Below are positions 1 to 12,099 of a DNA stretch of 64,000 nt, in pieces. Position 1 is the first letter of the stretch. Each line of letters opens with the position of its first letter. This stretch comes from Capitulum mitella. Taxonomy: Eukaryota; Arthropoda; Thecostraca; Pollicipedomorpha; Pollicipedidae. A program made the position numbers and the translations under genes. The notes under the pieces were generated by a model. The model did no database searches and was not told the DNA's origin. It saw only the letters and a list, made by a program, of their open reading frames with translations. Location: assembly GCA_030062745.1 (NCBI GenBank), contig CP099849.1, positions 15,437,307 to 15,501,306 on the forward strand. Reading direction: 5' to 3'.

Positions 1-875
1 CTATTCTCTGGGCCTCCTTTTTCCTACGTGCTTAATTATAACGAGCATGCTCCTCTTTCTCCCTGTGCTTGATTATAACGAGCACGCTCCCATTCTGTTT
101 CCCCTACCCGATTGATCTTAACGATCGGGTATCTAGGGACTTTTTCCTTCAGTCACTTGGACTCTGCGGCTGCCACCCTTGCCCTCGATCATGTCGCCTG
201 GTGATTTGTAAATGCCTCTGTTACAGAATGGTGCAGTCGTAGTTGTTGGCATTGAGGGTTATTTTGCACGTTGTTACTGAGCCGTTTACATCTGGCCGTT
301 TAATACGCTTTGCTGAATAGACTACGGTGAGAACTTACTCTGTGACGCGGGAGGTACAAGCGGATCGTTGGGGGCCGCACGAGTTAGGTTCTTAATAACA
401 ATACAGTGCAATACAATACGTGTCTTACATCTACCCTCAAAGAAGCTTCTATGTTCTAATCAATGTTTGGTGCTGTTAGTCTATCTCGGGATCATGCATC
501 TAAAAAAAGCGTCACTTAACGACGTTCTTTCAACCGAAGCGGCACTTTTTACATTTCTTTGAAAGAACTGGTCCTTCTTGTGGTATATTTGCAAAAAATA
601 TCCGCAAAGCAAGCTTTTCACACTCACGCCAGTCCTTTGAAGCTGCGATGATTTGGAGATTTCAACACCAAATCCATTTTTGAGCTCAACTTTGTTCCAA
701 ATGCGCCGTTTGAATTTACAACACCGGGACTTGCCGCTTTGGGAGCCTCATTTGTAACTTCAGTGCCACCCGAAACTGCTGAAGTCGCTCATTTTTCTAA
801 TCTTCTTCAAAAACAGACCGGTCTAGGGTGCATTCAAAATGGAAGAATCATTTAAGAAGCATCAGCTGGGCTTAC
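1..875. other. Intron of the forkhead gene, continuing off the left edge
   Basis: No coding match to the rest of the forkhead domain is visible. Positions 24-140 hold three diverged copies of a ~40-bp unit with the core attataacgagca. The rest looks like unique intronic DNA. Confidence 0.5.
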
Positions 876-999
876 CTTCCAACCGGATACGATGTCACGG
901 TAGTACGGGAAATTTTCGGTGATCCATTCGTAAATCTCTGACAGGGTCATCTTCTGCTTGGCACTACTCTGGATCGCCATCGAAATCAAATTGGCGTAA
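876..999 (-). CDS. FOXJ2/3-like gene, coding exon 3 (forkhead helices 1 and 2)
   Basis: It is bounded by ttttttacag/T and AAG/gtaagc. It encodes 41 residues starting [12 protein letters not shown] (helix 1), continuing [18 protein letters not shown] (helix 2), and ending SGWK. The recognition helix (NSIRHNLSLN in the family) would open the next exon. The intron after GWK leaves codons complete (phase 0). Confidence 0.93.
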
Positions 1000-2204
1000 C
1001 TGTAAAAAAGTAATCGGACGAATTAGTCATGACAAGTAACAAATGGCTGCAACATTGTTGAGGCCATTACGTTTTTTGTTGTTTTTTTTTAAGAACACGT
1101 TACGCAAATTTTTGTCTCTTTTGTTTCATCGCTTGATGAGTTTTGCTATACCAAGTCTCAAACGAAAGTTATTTTATTTTATTTTCCTCACAATTGGTAC
1201 GCCTTAATGTCACTGTCAACAGCTGTTCTTTTAACCGTGTGCAGATAAAACACCGATTTGCTTCAATTTTAACTTTATTTTTGCCCAGCATCCTAAACTC
1301 AATGAATAGGATCAACAGGCCTGTGATGGGTCAATAATGAATTCACCACCTACATCCTTTGACGAACTCCACATTCGTCTAAAGCTTGTTTAGTAGGCTT
1401 TATAAAGCGGAAAGGAAAATATATCAGGTTATGAAGCTCATACGCTCAGTATAGACAGTCAAACCTAAGTGTCATGGATGTACAAGTGACGTAATGTTGT
1501 TTGCAACCGCCCTTTTATGAAATGAAGAAACGCCTCCTTAGCAAAAACGTCTAATTTGAGGAATCGAAGGAAGCTGAACAGTTATTGTGTGCCGCTAACC
1601 GCCGCTAACCCCCCAGTTTAATACTTCAGGGATTTTTGGGTTTATGGTGGTGATTACAGATAAACGCTATCCAGAGCGTCAAAAACTTTTATGGCAAGCT
1701 TCAATTTCCGGAAAGGATATTCTGTGAAAAACGTCTTAGGGAAGGTCTCGGTTAATCTTCCATGGAACTATAATAATAGGGAATTCAGAGAATACAATGC
1801 TTTTTGAAAGTCTAATTACTTCGAGTCTCGATTACCCGAAACCTCTGAAAGTGCCCTTCATAAAATCAAAAGCATAGTTCTTATAAATTCATTATTACCG
1901 TGACGACCTCCCCTCCCAAGTTGCTATACTTGGAGCACCAGTTAAAGTTGATCACCAATGAACCTTTTTTTCTAATAGCCGGCTCAAAGCCAAAGCGTCC
2001 ATTTGGGGGGGGGGGTTACTGGCAACGTTAGCAGTGACCGAATTTTTCCTCCAGCCCCGACATTCGGTTTCTGACATCTGTGTAGCACGATTCCCTTCCT
2101 CCTGTGGGGCTCTACTCGTCCTATGTCGTCATGGGATGGCAGGATCGCGCCAGCTGCGCTACGCCGGTGCTTCGATCACTCCGGGATTTCGCACGCTACA
2201 GCAT

Positions 2205-2260
<56 letters not shown>

Positions 2261-5200
2261 TTATTTATTTATTAATGTCTTTACTCTTCGATCAAATCTC
2301 ATCTCATGTCAAGCAGTTAGAGCAAGCTCGTTTTTCCCAGAGAAGTCAAGAAATGGCTGCGTGCTCGTGTAAACGCTATGTGAACGGTCACTGCTCTAAA
2401 CGTTTCAGTTCTAACGTCTTACGTCTCTCATCGTTCGTGTTGCGTTTATACGTTTTAGTTTCATCTTGATCTTTTACAAGTCAATCACCTTGACTCCGAA
2501 TATAGCAGAGATCCACATAGTGGAAGCCTGACGATGTTAACATGACAATGACTTGGGTAACTCGCCACCTTTCGGTTACTGAGAGTATTTTTTACTCACT
2601 CCGCGCGCCTACCTCGAAAACCAATGGCACGATTTCGATGATTCGTGCCATTGGTTATCCACAACCGTCATCATGGAGTCCTATACATTCCCAACTTTTA
2701 ACCTTAAATTCCCGTTGGCGTCACAGGCTGCGTCAATGTTCGAAATGTGGCGATTATTCGTCAAACACTTAAAAGCAATGGACAAAAAAATTGGTCTGAA
2801 CTGGTATCCCAGCACTGTTCGGGGTATTTCGCCAACCCGTCAGCTGCTAGGGGGGGGCATTTTTGACCCCTGGCTGTCTGGAGAATGGACGGTGCGATTT
2901 CGACGATTCAAACGGCAATCGACAGCCCGCTGCCATGAGGCACCAGATATTTCCCATTTGTTGACCTCGTGGTCGCCGATGGCGTCACAGGCCGGGCCAA
3001 AGTCAAGTGGCAGATTTTTGGCGACCGGTACAGTGACGCATAGCAAGGCAAAAGTGGCTGTCATTGGCAGACAGCAGTTCAGATAAACTCGTTTTGCACG
3101 ACGAACAATATTTTTCCAAAAAATGATTCAATGATAACCAAGCCAGGACGGCTCAGGTGAATCTTGTGCATAAAAGGACTGTTCGGTTGTTGGCATCGCA
3201 TTAAATAGGTTATAAGTCCGTGCCCAGAACGCAAGCTGCATATGTTTAAGAGAGCCTCGTCCTAGATAGTCGCATGATACCAGCCCGTCGAGGGAGGAAT
3301 CGCTTCTGTGTCACAAACGAAAGGAGTACAGGGGAAACCAGCGATACAGGATTTCTTACACCATGCACGCAGTCCAGACGCATCAGAGGTGTCCTGGAAC
3401 CATTTGGTCGATGCAGGACATATCACATCACGGACATATTACATCACAGTGCATGAACGTTGACAAAGAGATTCGTTTGTAATGCGTCACAAGACGTGAA
3501 TCGTAAGGCAAAACCATTGCCCTCTTGCACTACTTAAAGGTTTTGGCTATTCATCTTGAGCTAAAGGTCCATTTGTCCTTTAGCAGATATAAAAGCCTGT
3601 CCGTGCCTCTCCGGCCATGCAATGAGACGGCCAGTCTGGCGTACTTTCTGGCAGACTTGCAGAACAGCACTTTGGTATGACTGACTTTAGGCAGGTCGGC
3701 AACATCTGTGGAAAAAACTTGAGCAGCGCGTTTAATAGAGAATGAGTTGCTGAATTGTTTCAGGCCTTTCGGTTGCTCTTACATTGTTTCCACTACGTCA
3801 CGCGCGAGCTTGAATTTTTTACATGCCTTACTTTAACATCAAACAGGTCAGCGGCTCGTCCAGTGACCCTTGTGAAATCTAACAAAAAAAAAGATGAGTA
3901 GAAACGGTTCATAAAAGCTCAACTTTAGGTTTCACGTTTCTAGCTACTTTTGTTTCCCAGCTAGTTCCGAAAAACCTCATGAGGGTCCAGGGAACTGTCG
4001 AAGGTGCGCCGGTTGACAAATTGCCGAATATGATGTATTATACATCATAAATATAATAAATAGAATAAAATTTTATATATATTTATATATATATATATAT
4101 GTAATATTATACATACAAGCGTCAAGGCTTTGAGCGCATCTGAGGACATCCGCATGTGTACCGCGCATACGCGGACTTGACAACTGGCTCTTCGTAGCCC
4201 CTCTCTTACTGGAATATTTCGCGGTTGCACAATTGCTAAACCACCTATATCCGCATGGTTTCTGGAGCTTTTCGTGCTGGTTTAGTGCATATGACGCATA
4301 GTGGGCAAAACAATATTTTTCCCGTGTCGTGAGGGACGGAAATAAGCCGGCAACTCGCCCCGAACGTTGCTGAACCAGTCCGAGGTCGAAAATCGCACCC
4401 CAGCTAGCACTCGCTACGCTTGTGGTGTAATATGGGCTCATCCGCTTGTGTTGTCAGGCGTACGGAATGGAAACACTAACCACGGGCCAGAGGACGTGAA
4501 TATCTGTTGATAAAAAACGGATTTTGCGCTCATAGCATGTGGCGCAAGTGATGGTTGGTGCCGGTGCCACCATCATAGTGGGTCGACGGACGTACATGTT
4601 GCATTGCTTCTGAAACGGCCTGGCAACCGCTCGAAGTCCGTAACGTCGTCTGATAAAGGTGAAGCACTGCCACACTGCCACCGGCACAGGCGCTAAGCCT
4701 CTGGCAGACGGACACACTGCAGCGTCTCCTGCGCTGTGTGTGGACCGGCGGGGCAAACAGCGATTCGATTCGGCCCCGGCTGGGCAGGGGAGGGGGTCGG
4801 GCGCGCGGCCATTCATCGGGCCGGCTCGAGCACGTCAGGGCTATTGATTCCGGCCGGCCGGCCGACATGGCCCGCGGCGCCCGGCGGTCAGTCGCGAGCC
4901 AAGGCCACCACTGGGCGGCGCACTGCCACGGGCGGCTCCAGCCGCTGCACCGAGGGGGCAGCACCGGGCCGCTGACCGTACACGACTCCAGTCAAACCAG
5001 CACATCCAGACGTGGATGTAGCTTTCTTTCCTTCCGTGGGCGTTTCGGCAGCCCCAGTATTGATTGGGTACCCCAAATATTTGTAAATTTAACGTGGAAC
5101 CATACTGAATAGGCACCCATCATTTTTGCGAGCTCCAAAGATAATGCATCAGCGTGTAACCCGCAATCCATTTCAAAAAGTTACATTCCTTTATCGCTGT

Positions 5201-8200
5201 CAGACAGTAAACGTGGCTACGGGCCTCAGGCTGAGCAGGGGCAGATCCAGAAGACCACGTTGGGAGGGCCAAATGGACATGGGAGGTTCCGAAGATGTGG
5301 AAGTCTGCGATGTGTTCTGTAATGAAAAACGTGATCAGTCTTGTACATATTAAATTAGTCTTACACATACTCGTTATTTATTGCAATGCAAAGGATTATT
5401 GGACATCTTTCCATATCTTCTTTACAAGTGAATACTTGGGCAGAGAACGTAAACATGACCCAGCTATGATAATCTTGGAAGTCACCTGGAATTCCGTGTC
5501 CGAGAGATTTACAGGGTAACCTGGATCCGACCCTGACGCTGATGAGGAGATGCCTCAAAATGATGGTCCCGATGGTTGCGTCGCAGGACGACTCCACTGG
5601 ATCATGTCTGCTGGAGGTATTTCCACGTGGATGGGACTGTTAGGATCTAAAACCCTTATGCAGATTGCTCCGGACGACCTAACGGTCGCCGGTTTAGCCA
5701 CCCGCCGTTGGTGAGACCCCCTCCCCCTTCCCTCCACCAATAGCCGGACTAGCTGCACCACTCCGCCGGGCATCAATATTCCGGGCCCGTCAGCTGACGA
5801 CGCTGGGCCATTGTCGCTACAGAGAGCCTCCACCGCCCTCCCCCCACTGCCATCCACTGGCCCGGCAGCCAATGACGTCACAATGACGTCACGTAGGACA
5901 GCCGTGGGCGGCGCTGCAGCGCTCGCAGTGAATATACACAGGCAAGGTTGAAAGACGGCGCGCTGTGCAGTGCGGGCGCAGCACACGGAATGATCCGGCC
6001 ATGAGCCAGTCCCATTGACTGGTATGAGGTATCTTGCAGCAGAATCGGAGGGTTATTTTGAATGGCTCCAGGATGCTCCCAGAATAGGGTTTAAACCTAC
6101 AAAACAGCGCTAGTCTAGCTAAAACTATGCAAACGCTTACGAGGTCCTATTTCAAATGACGATGCTTCATGTCCATCAGTAATCGAAAACATCTGGTCTT
6201 TCACGGAACCACGTATCTAGGTTCAAGCGTGATAATGTTTGCAAACTCGGATCCTGGGTGCCACGTATCCCCATGAAATCAGCATCATAATCCCAATTAT
6301 TTCACGGCGTGTTGCACAGGCAGTTGCGAGATTACCGAAAACGGCGCACAGATCAGCAAGTTCTAGGACCTAGTACACTGAAAGAAACCCAGTTCTGGGC
6401 TTGATTTGCTGACCGAAGCACAGCTTTTGCCCGGCGATGATTTGGTGCTGGTCAGTGTTGATTTTACCTTAACCCTATTCCCGTCTACGGGGCTGCAGAG
6501 GGTCCTCAAGGGTAAAAGCCTTAATGAACGGCTCATTGGATTCATAGTGCTTTGGGTTCCTGGCTCTCCCGGTGACTGTTGTGTCAAGCTCCACGAAAAC
6601 TGCATAAGTATGATTCCTGTCAGCAACGCAGCTGAGCTCAGAATGGTAACTCTTCCAGCCCAATCTTGTAAATCAGAGCATCAACCCTATTCCCGTATGG
6701 AGGGCTTCAGAAACCCCCCTTTTTTTTGCTCACCATATCCAAGGTTTTTGAAGCAGCTTACGAAACTTGGTGACTTCATCTACCTATCCCTCTTACGCAT
6801 GATGCCAAGTTTTCATAATTTCGTTGTGCTCTGGGGGCGGAGCTAGGCTAAGTTTTTAAGACAGAACTTAAAGCCTTGAGTAAGTGTATAGGTAAATTAC
6901 TGGGCAAATATCCGAAAGCATTTTTGTTGATTTGAGGTCATTTCGGAAGGTCAGATCAAGGCCAAAAGCCAACAGCTGGTCTCGTGCAGCTGTTTTTAAC
7001 GCCAGTTTTTAAAATTCAAAATCCAAAGGTTATATGACTCAGCACAGTACCTCCCACGGCCACAAACGGGACTTAGAAATCTAGTCCATTCAAATGACTG
7101 AAAACGTTTTCATACACTATGAAATGAACTCAAGGCCATTTCATGTGACTCCGAGGCCGTTTAAGGTTAACGGTCATAAGCTGACCTGATGAACATGCGG
7201 CTATGACAGTTCCTCTCTTCCATGGCCTATGCGAACAGTATGCAAACATTGTAATGAGATTTGTACTTGTGAAGTATACCTTGACTGGTAAACGCTAAAG
7301 AGATATATTCAGCTTTTATCTTAGTTCAGTTTCCAAACGAATTCTGTTCCGAAGGCGCGGGCCAATGGCAAAAGTATCGCTGGTTAGTTCTTGATTGATG
7401 CCAATTGCATTGAAATCGGTCAATAAACATTGGGGTTATAACATGTCAAAAACTTCGTTTTTTGCCGCCCTGTATCCATCTCTTTCAACATTTTCAGAAC
7501 TTCTGTAGTACCTTTGCGTCAAAACAGAAAGTCGTTGATTCGATGTGTTCTGTGTGCAGTTCTGACCTGTAGGGAGGCTTGCCGTTGGCTAGCTGGCTGT
7601 CTCCGGTCGAATCGGCTGGCGCGATCTGACTCCGAGTGTCGGCCAGAATGTCGGCCGGCACCGACGTCTGGCCCAGCGTCTTCTTGGCACTGAGCTGCGT
7701 CACACAGCAGTCCGGGGTTAGAGCAGTTCTCTCTCCCTTAGCTAGCTTCCTGCCATGAGCTCCCTCTCCGGCTCCCTGCCGTTTGACCCAGCGTCTTCCT
7801 GATACTGAGCTGCGGCTAGCCTGTGTTAGAGGTACACAGGGAATCGGTTGATAATGAAGCAAACGTTTAATGGTTAGCAGACTCGTGCTTCACGTAATCT
7901 GTCACAAGCCGATTAGATTCTGACTTAAAACTCAATGACGGATGTGATTCACAAATTAAACGGCGTGTGCCGCTGTAAGTTTAGCCTGGCAGCGTGGTTA
8001 GAACATTATCTGGAACAGTTCCTGCTTGCCGCCAGCAATAAATACCAATACGCAGGAGTATTTACACACCATTTTTTTGTTTTTGTGAATGTTCTCCGTA
8101 ATCATAGAATGATTAGGGACACTGAGCGTGATCGTGAAACTGTGGACGGCTCCCTGGAGCATGAGACACTCTTCAGTCTTCAATCAATACGACAAAGCTG

Positions 8201-9184
8201 AACCCTTTCTTCTAAACGTCACAGGCGTCATTATTAGTCTGAAAACACCATCATATTGCGACAGTGTGAGATGTAAACACAGCTGGGAAACCACATTGCC
8301 GAAGCATGACAAAAATAGGATTGTTTTTTGCATTAAAAGACCTCTCGAGGCAAATCGGGCATGAATTTTTGTCTTCTCCTAGCAACAGCGCCGCCAAGCT
8401 GAGCTTGAGTTAGGCTGTTCATGGGCGGAAATTGACAGAATTGTATGTTTCAGGAGCGGAAATTGTAACCCATTTTGTCAGCACTTTGTTATCATTACCA
8501 TGCTGTTTTGATGAACAACAAATCATGTAAGCGGTTGATCACTGGTCCTCAACTACCAGACAATTTTTTATGATATTGAGAATGAAGAATGCATTGATTT
8601 GGACTGGAGAACTGCTTCAGGTTCAATGTTATTTCTGACCCAGAACTGGTCATTTCGGACCACTGGCTCGGAAGGAGGCTCAGTTACAAAGCTACTACAG
8701 TGCTGACTGCCACTTGACAAGTCGTGCTTCAAACAAACATAATGAAACTAATGAAAACCGCAGCACTCTCGCCCGATTCTAACCGACTGACACTGTTGTC
8801 CAAAGCCACGGAGATGGTGGACGCCTGTGTATCGTCGGACTGATCTGAATCGAGCGACTGGCGGGGCTGCCCGCCCAAACCAGCGAAGAGAGCGTGCTCA
8901 GCTTACACGACCCGAAACTGATAGCGTGTGGCAAGCCTGTCAGCCATCGCACACAGGCCGTTTCAAATGTTTTCAGTGCCAAGTGCTTGGAATCGTATTT
9001 GTATGCGAATAACTGGCTCCTGGCATTTGTGCCTATTGATCCACTTTGATGGAAACTGCACAGAAATACATTAAAATGCGCTCGTCTGACCTGGGGAGAC
9101 CACGTGTTGGCGGAGCGTCCGTCTGACCTGGGGAAGCCAGTCGATGGCGGTAAGGCTGCGGTCCAAGAACGTCTCTCCAGCCAT
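876..9184 (-). CDS. FOXJ2/3-like forkhead transcription factor, 5' half of a spliced gene (partial)
   Basis: Three coding exons on the minus strand (9128-9184, 7567-7694, 876-999; 57, 128 and 124 bp) join with phases 0 and 2 into 103 uninterrupted codons. The protein opens with a [12 protein letters not shown] segment that matches the conserved N-terminal motif of vertebrate FOXJ2/FOXJ3. It then has a 40-residue linker, GKPPYSYANLI, and the first two forkhead helices, including [18 protein letters not shown]. Forkhead proteins bind DNA in the nucleus through helix 3, which should follow directly but lies in an exon beyond the left edge, since I found no match in 1-875. The N-terminal motif plus the KMTLSEIY helix favour FOXJ2/3 over FOXJ1 or other classes. 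Seen: exons, splice sites and motifs. Known: family identity and role. Inferred: that the gene is intact beyond the window. Confidence 0.9.
5640..5990. promoter_or_regulatory. CpG-rich patch with CCAAT box and paired CRE sites
   Basis: A GC- and CpG-rich patch within intron 2 contains two full TGACGTCA palindromes (5873-5880 and 5884-5891), 11 bp apart or about one helical turn. A CCAAT sequence abuts the first. Such pairs bind CREB/ATF dimers. The arrangement suggests an internal promoter or enhancer, but no transcript is visible and the direction is unknown. Confidence 0.4.
6480..7230 (+). repeat. Dispersed repeat family, copy A
   Basis: This segment is closely matched in inverted orientation by 10480-11370 and more distantly by 31540-31920 (minus) and 48865-49480 (plus). 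Shared blocks include a CTCAGGGGCGGAGCC-like end, aagtttttaagatagaactt and atttttgttgat. No protein is recognisable, so it looks like a non-autonomous element or a LINE tail. Confidence 0.7.
7567..7694 (-). CDS. FOXJ2/3-like gene, coding exon 2 (linker and start of forkhead)
   Basis: The acceptor gacgcag/CTC and donor TACAG/gtcaga bound 42 codons plus two bases. The exon starts [12 protein letters not shown] and ends NGKPPY, the invariant entry into the forkhead domain. The two leftover bases (AG) combine with the T opening exon 3 to give serine, completing KPPYSY. This phase match to exon 3, 6.6 kb away, is the strongest evidence that the exons belong together. Confidence 0.9.
7738..7809 (-). 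pseudogene. Decayed duplicate of the FOXJ2/3 exon 2 start
   Basis: Just upstream of exon 2, in the same orientation, a gccgcag acceptor-like site is followed by 23 codons and a TAA stop. The reading [12 protein letters not shown] closely matches [12 protein letters not shown] at the start of exon 2. After about ten residues the similarity ends. It shares acceptor and phase with exon 2, so it could be spliced as an alternative exon, but it would truncate the protein before the forkhead domain. It is either a decayed tandem exon duplication or a poison exon. Confidence 0.6.
7810..9127 (-). other. Intron 1 of the forkhead gene
   Basis: No repeat family or conserved coding segment was recognised. 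At the 5' end the donor sequence gtctgacctgggga (plus strand) is present twice, at 9121 and 9084, 37 bp apart, so a second GT donor context lies just inside the intron. Confidence 0.5.
9128..9184 (-). CDS. FOXJ2/3-like gene, first coding exon
   Basis: It encodes 19 residues starting [10 protein letters not shown] and ending IDWLPQ, followed by a CAG/gtcagac donor. The ATG is the first in its frame after a TGA about 100 bp upstream, which supports it as the start. The LTAIDWLPQ core corresponds to LTSMDWLPQ of vertebrate FOXJ2/3. The exon lies in a GC- and CpG-rich patch (about 9090-9320), as expected for a 5' end. Confidence 0.85.
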
Positions 9185-10479
9185 CGTCTCTGCCGCCGCG
9201 GCATCAGACCGGCTGGCCGCAGCCCGTTCGCACACCTCCACCGCGGCGGCTGGCGTGGCCGACGTGCACCGCCGCGGAGGCCACCTGCGTCAGACGGGCC
9301 CGGCATGTTAGCGAATCACTCCCATGGGGTACACATGGCTCAAGGAACTCACGAAGCCACTGAACTACCAGATTTAACGGAGATTTGGGTAGAACACGCC
9401 ACGGGGCCCAACATTCCAGCACCAGAATAAAGAACAAAGGGGATAGAACGATAACAAGACTTGGCCATGACATTGAAATAGTTTTCGCCCGCAGGCTCGG
9501 CAGTTGGGCCCGCAAGGCACTTCTTTCATTTTGCACTGAATTGCTTCGCGTCGTTCTTTTCTCTTATTGCTCACTGCGATCTTTTTCAGCTCATTGCGAT
9601 TTTCTTTGGCGAGGGAATTCTAGAAAAATTTGGGGGGGCAATGACAGAATTTTAAATAGTTTCTTCCTGGAACCCGGCAAAGGTAATGCTAGAAAATGGA
9701 GGAAGGTTGCGCCGGGATCGTCTGTGGGGCAGTTGGCAAAATGCCACGCCATGAATCCACCCCGACAGCTCGGGTGACGGCACCGGACAGCCGTGACCCA
9801 ACGACGGGTCACTCTGGCTTTGCACTGCCCCACGGCGAGCCCGCGTCTGCCTGGACACTATCGGAGCAAGGCGCAGCCGAAGGATCGGAATAAAGCAGCC
9901 GTCGACGGCGACAGGGACAAGGTATGGTCAAGCGGAGCACGGCATTGAAGTCTGAGCGGCGACTTTCACGGCGCCAGGTAATTGACCCGTGTGGAGTGGC
10001 TGATGAGATCGGTTTTGTCTGGCGTCAGAACCGCTTGGCGATTCGCAGATCAGTTGATCCTGTTCCCATACCCATATCGCTGGGGCCCATTCCTGTATGA
10101 TGGGGGGAGGGGTTCGGGCTCTGAGATCTCCAGAACTACGGGTCCGCTTTCATCGCGGGAGACGGCAATCGATTCGCCATGAAGTAAACTAAATAAAAAG
10201 AATTAATATCTTGAATGGGATGGATACGGAGGGGGACAAAGAATTCATAAGAAAGGTACTTTTTGGTTTGCTATAACTCCGACGTTCATGGACTGATTTT
10301 GACGTAAATGGCATAAATCGAGAGTTAGCGATGGGACTTTTCCCTTTGTCCCATGCGTTCATAATTGTGAGAACATTCCTAGGCGTTCACGGGCTTGGAA
10401 ACGGGAGGAACGTTTTTCCGTTGAAAAATGAATTAAACTAAGAGTTCAAAATATTTTGACCTTTCCCCAGTCATGTTAT

Positions 10480-11370
10480 GCTTCAGAAATACGAATCGTC
10501 TTATAATGTTTGTATAATGTTGACATCGGCGGCGCGAAGGACATGAAAAGGGAAACCGCCATGGCCTTAAATGACCTCAAATGACCTCAGATTCATATAG
10601 AGGAGCATAGATTTTGTTTTATAGTGTTTAGAAACGTTCCAGTGATGTGAATTGCCTGTTTTCTTTTAGGTCCTGTTTATGGCCGTCGTGTTATGAGGTA
10701 CGCGCGCGGACATTTTGGGTCAAAGTTCCGCGTTGAAACGGACGTAGAGGATGCTGTGCTGGGTCATCTTTGTTCCGGATGCTATATTTTGAAAATTAGC
10801 GCAAAAAATATTTACATAAAACCAGATATGGATTTCTGACCTTGACCAGACCTTGTGTAGTCGCCTCAGATCAACAAAAATATTTTCGCATATTTGTCCA
10901 GTTATTTGCCTATATACTCATATAAGGTTTAAAGTTCTATCTCAAAAACTTAATTTTTGACAGCCATGTTTTTTACCATTAATTGTACCAAAAGCTGCCT
11001 GAGGTGCCTCCCAAAAACTAGGCCTGGCTTCGCCCGTGAGCAAAATGAAATTTTGAAAACACATTACACAGGAGAAATTGATAGGAAAAGTCACCAAGTT
11101 TCGTGAATCTGCTTCAAAAACCCAAGAAATGGGGAGCAAAAAAACGGGGGGTTTCTGAAGCCCTCCATACGGGAATAGGGTTGATGCTCTGATTTATAGG
11201 ACTGGGCTGGCAGAGTTATCATTCTGAGCTCAGCTGCGTTGCTGACAGGAATCATATTATGCAGTTTTCGTGGAGCTTGACACAACAGTCACCGGGAGAG
11301 CCAGGAACCCAAAGCACTATGAATCCAATGAGTCGTTCATTAAGGCTTTTACCCTTGCTCAGGAGTGTTA
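10480..11370 (-). repeat. Dispersed repeat family, copy B (inverted to copy A)
   Basis: The reverse complement of about 11096-11366 matches about 6508-6772 almost base for base. The similarity continues more loosely to about 10480. Together the two copies form inverted arms around the 7.2-10.5 kb segment that holds the first two forkhead exons. Confidence 0.7.
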
Positions 11371-11739
11371 GCTTGCAACTAAAAGTTCCGAGGGGATAAG
11401 GGACCAATTTATTTCGGGGATGCTGAACAAAGTCTCGGTAAGAAAAGTCCAGATTCAGGCACAACACCCAGCGACGACTCGATACGACAGTAGCCGCGCT
11501 CCGGAGTCGCGACTTTGGAGGCTTTTGAGGAGGAAGTGCAAGATCTTGTCATGCTCACGAGCATGCTTCTCAGAAAAAAGCATCGGCATCTCCAGCAGCA
11601 TCACCGTCGAAAGCATCAGCAGTAGCTCCCACCATGGGGTGAACAGAAGCGAGGCATTAGCCGACCCGGCCGCACCAGACTCGTGAGGACTGCAGTAGGT
11701 CTCGGCGCAGGTCACCTAGACGGTGTCCAGCCCACGCGG

Positions 11740-11945
11740 TGGTGTGCCAGTTTTGTCCCGACAGACTACCAGGGGTGCCGATTTGTATTCTTTTGAGAGG
11801 GTCCTGACCCACCCAGTGTTGGCTTTGTCCCCCTCCCGATGTTGGTGTGCCCCCCCGGAGAATATTTTCTGCCGGTTTTAAAGGGAATTGAGTAATAATA
11901 ACGAAAAGAACGGTCGCAAGGGATAGGCAGAAAGTAAACAATAAA
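11740..11945 (+). repeat. Dispersed repeat shared with 61400-61610
   Basis: Blocks such as gatttgtattct, gccggtttta and cgaaaagaacgg occur in the same order and spacing here and near 61.4-61.6 kb. No coding content is recognised. The two copies are in direct orientation. Confidence 0.55.
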
Positions 11946-11956
11946 GTCTAAAGTGA

Positions 11957-12099
<143 letters not shown>

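Larger units (their letters stand above)
1004..7566 (-). other. Long intron 2 of the forkhead gene
   Basis: This 6.6-kb intron separates KPPYS from YANLI. It contains (TA)n tracts at 2210-2254 and 4072-4105, a 14-bp-arm hairpin at 2619-2656, CpG-rich patches at 4650-5010 and 5640-6000, and one copy of a dispersed repeat at 6480-7230. The several short open frames inside it look incidental. Confidence 0.6.

Noticed and set aside
4650..5010. An additional forkhead-gene exon in the GC-rich patch of intron 2
   Set aside because: Exons 2 and 3 join in phase to give an unbroken KPPYSYANLI, so any exon here would interrupt the forkhead domain.
8779..8900. A possible extra exon (reading [20 protein letters not shown]) in forkhead intron 1
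   Set aside because: It has an acceptor-like CAG but no convincing donor, and exon 1 joins exon 2 in phase without it. A skipped alternative exon cannot be excluded.
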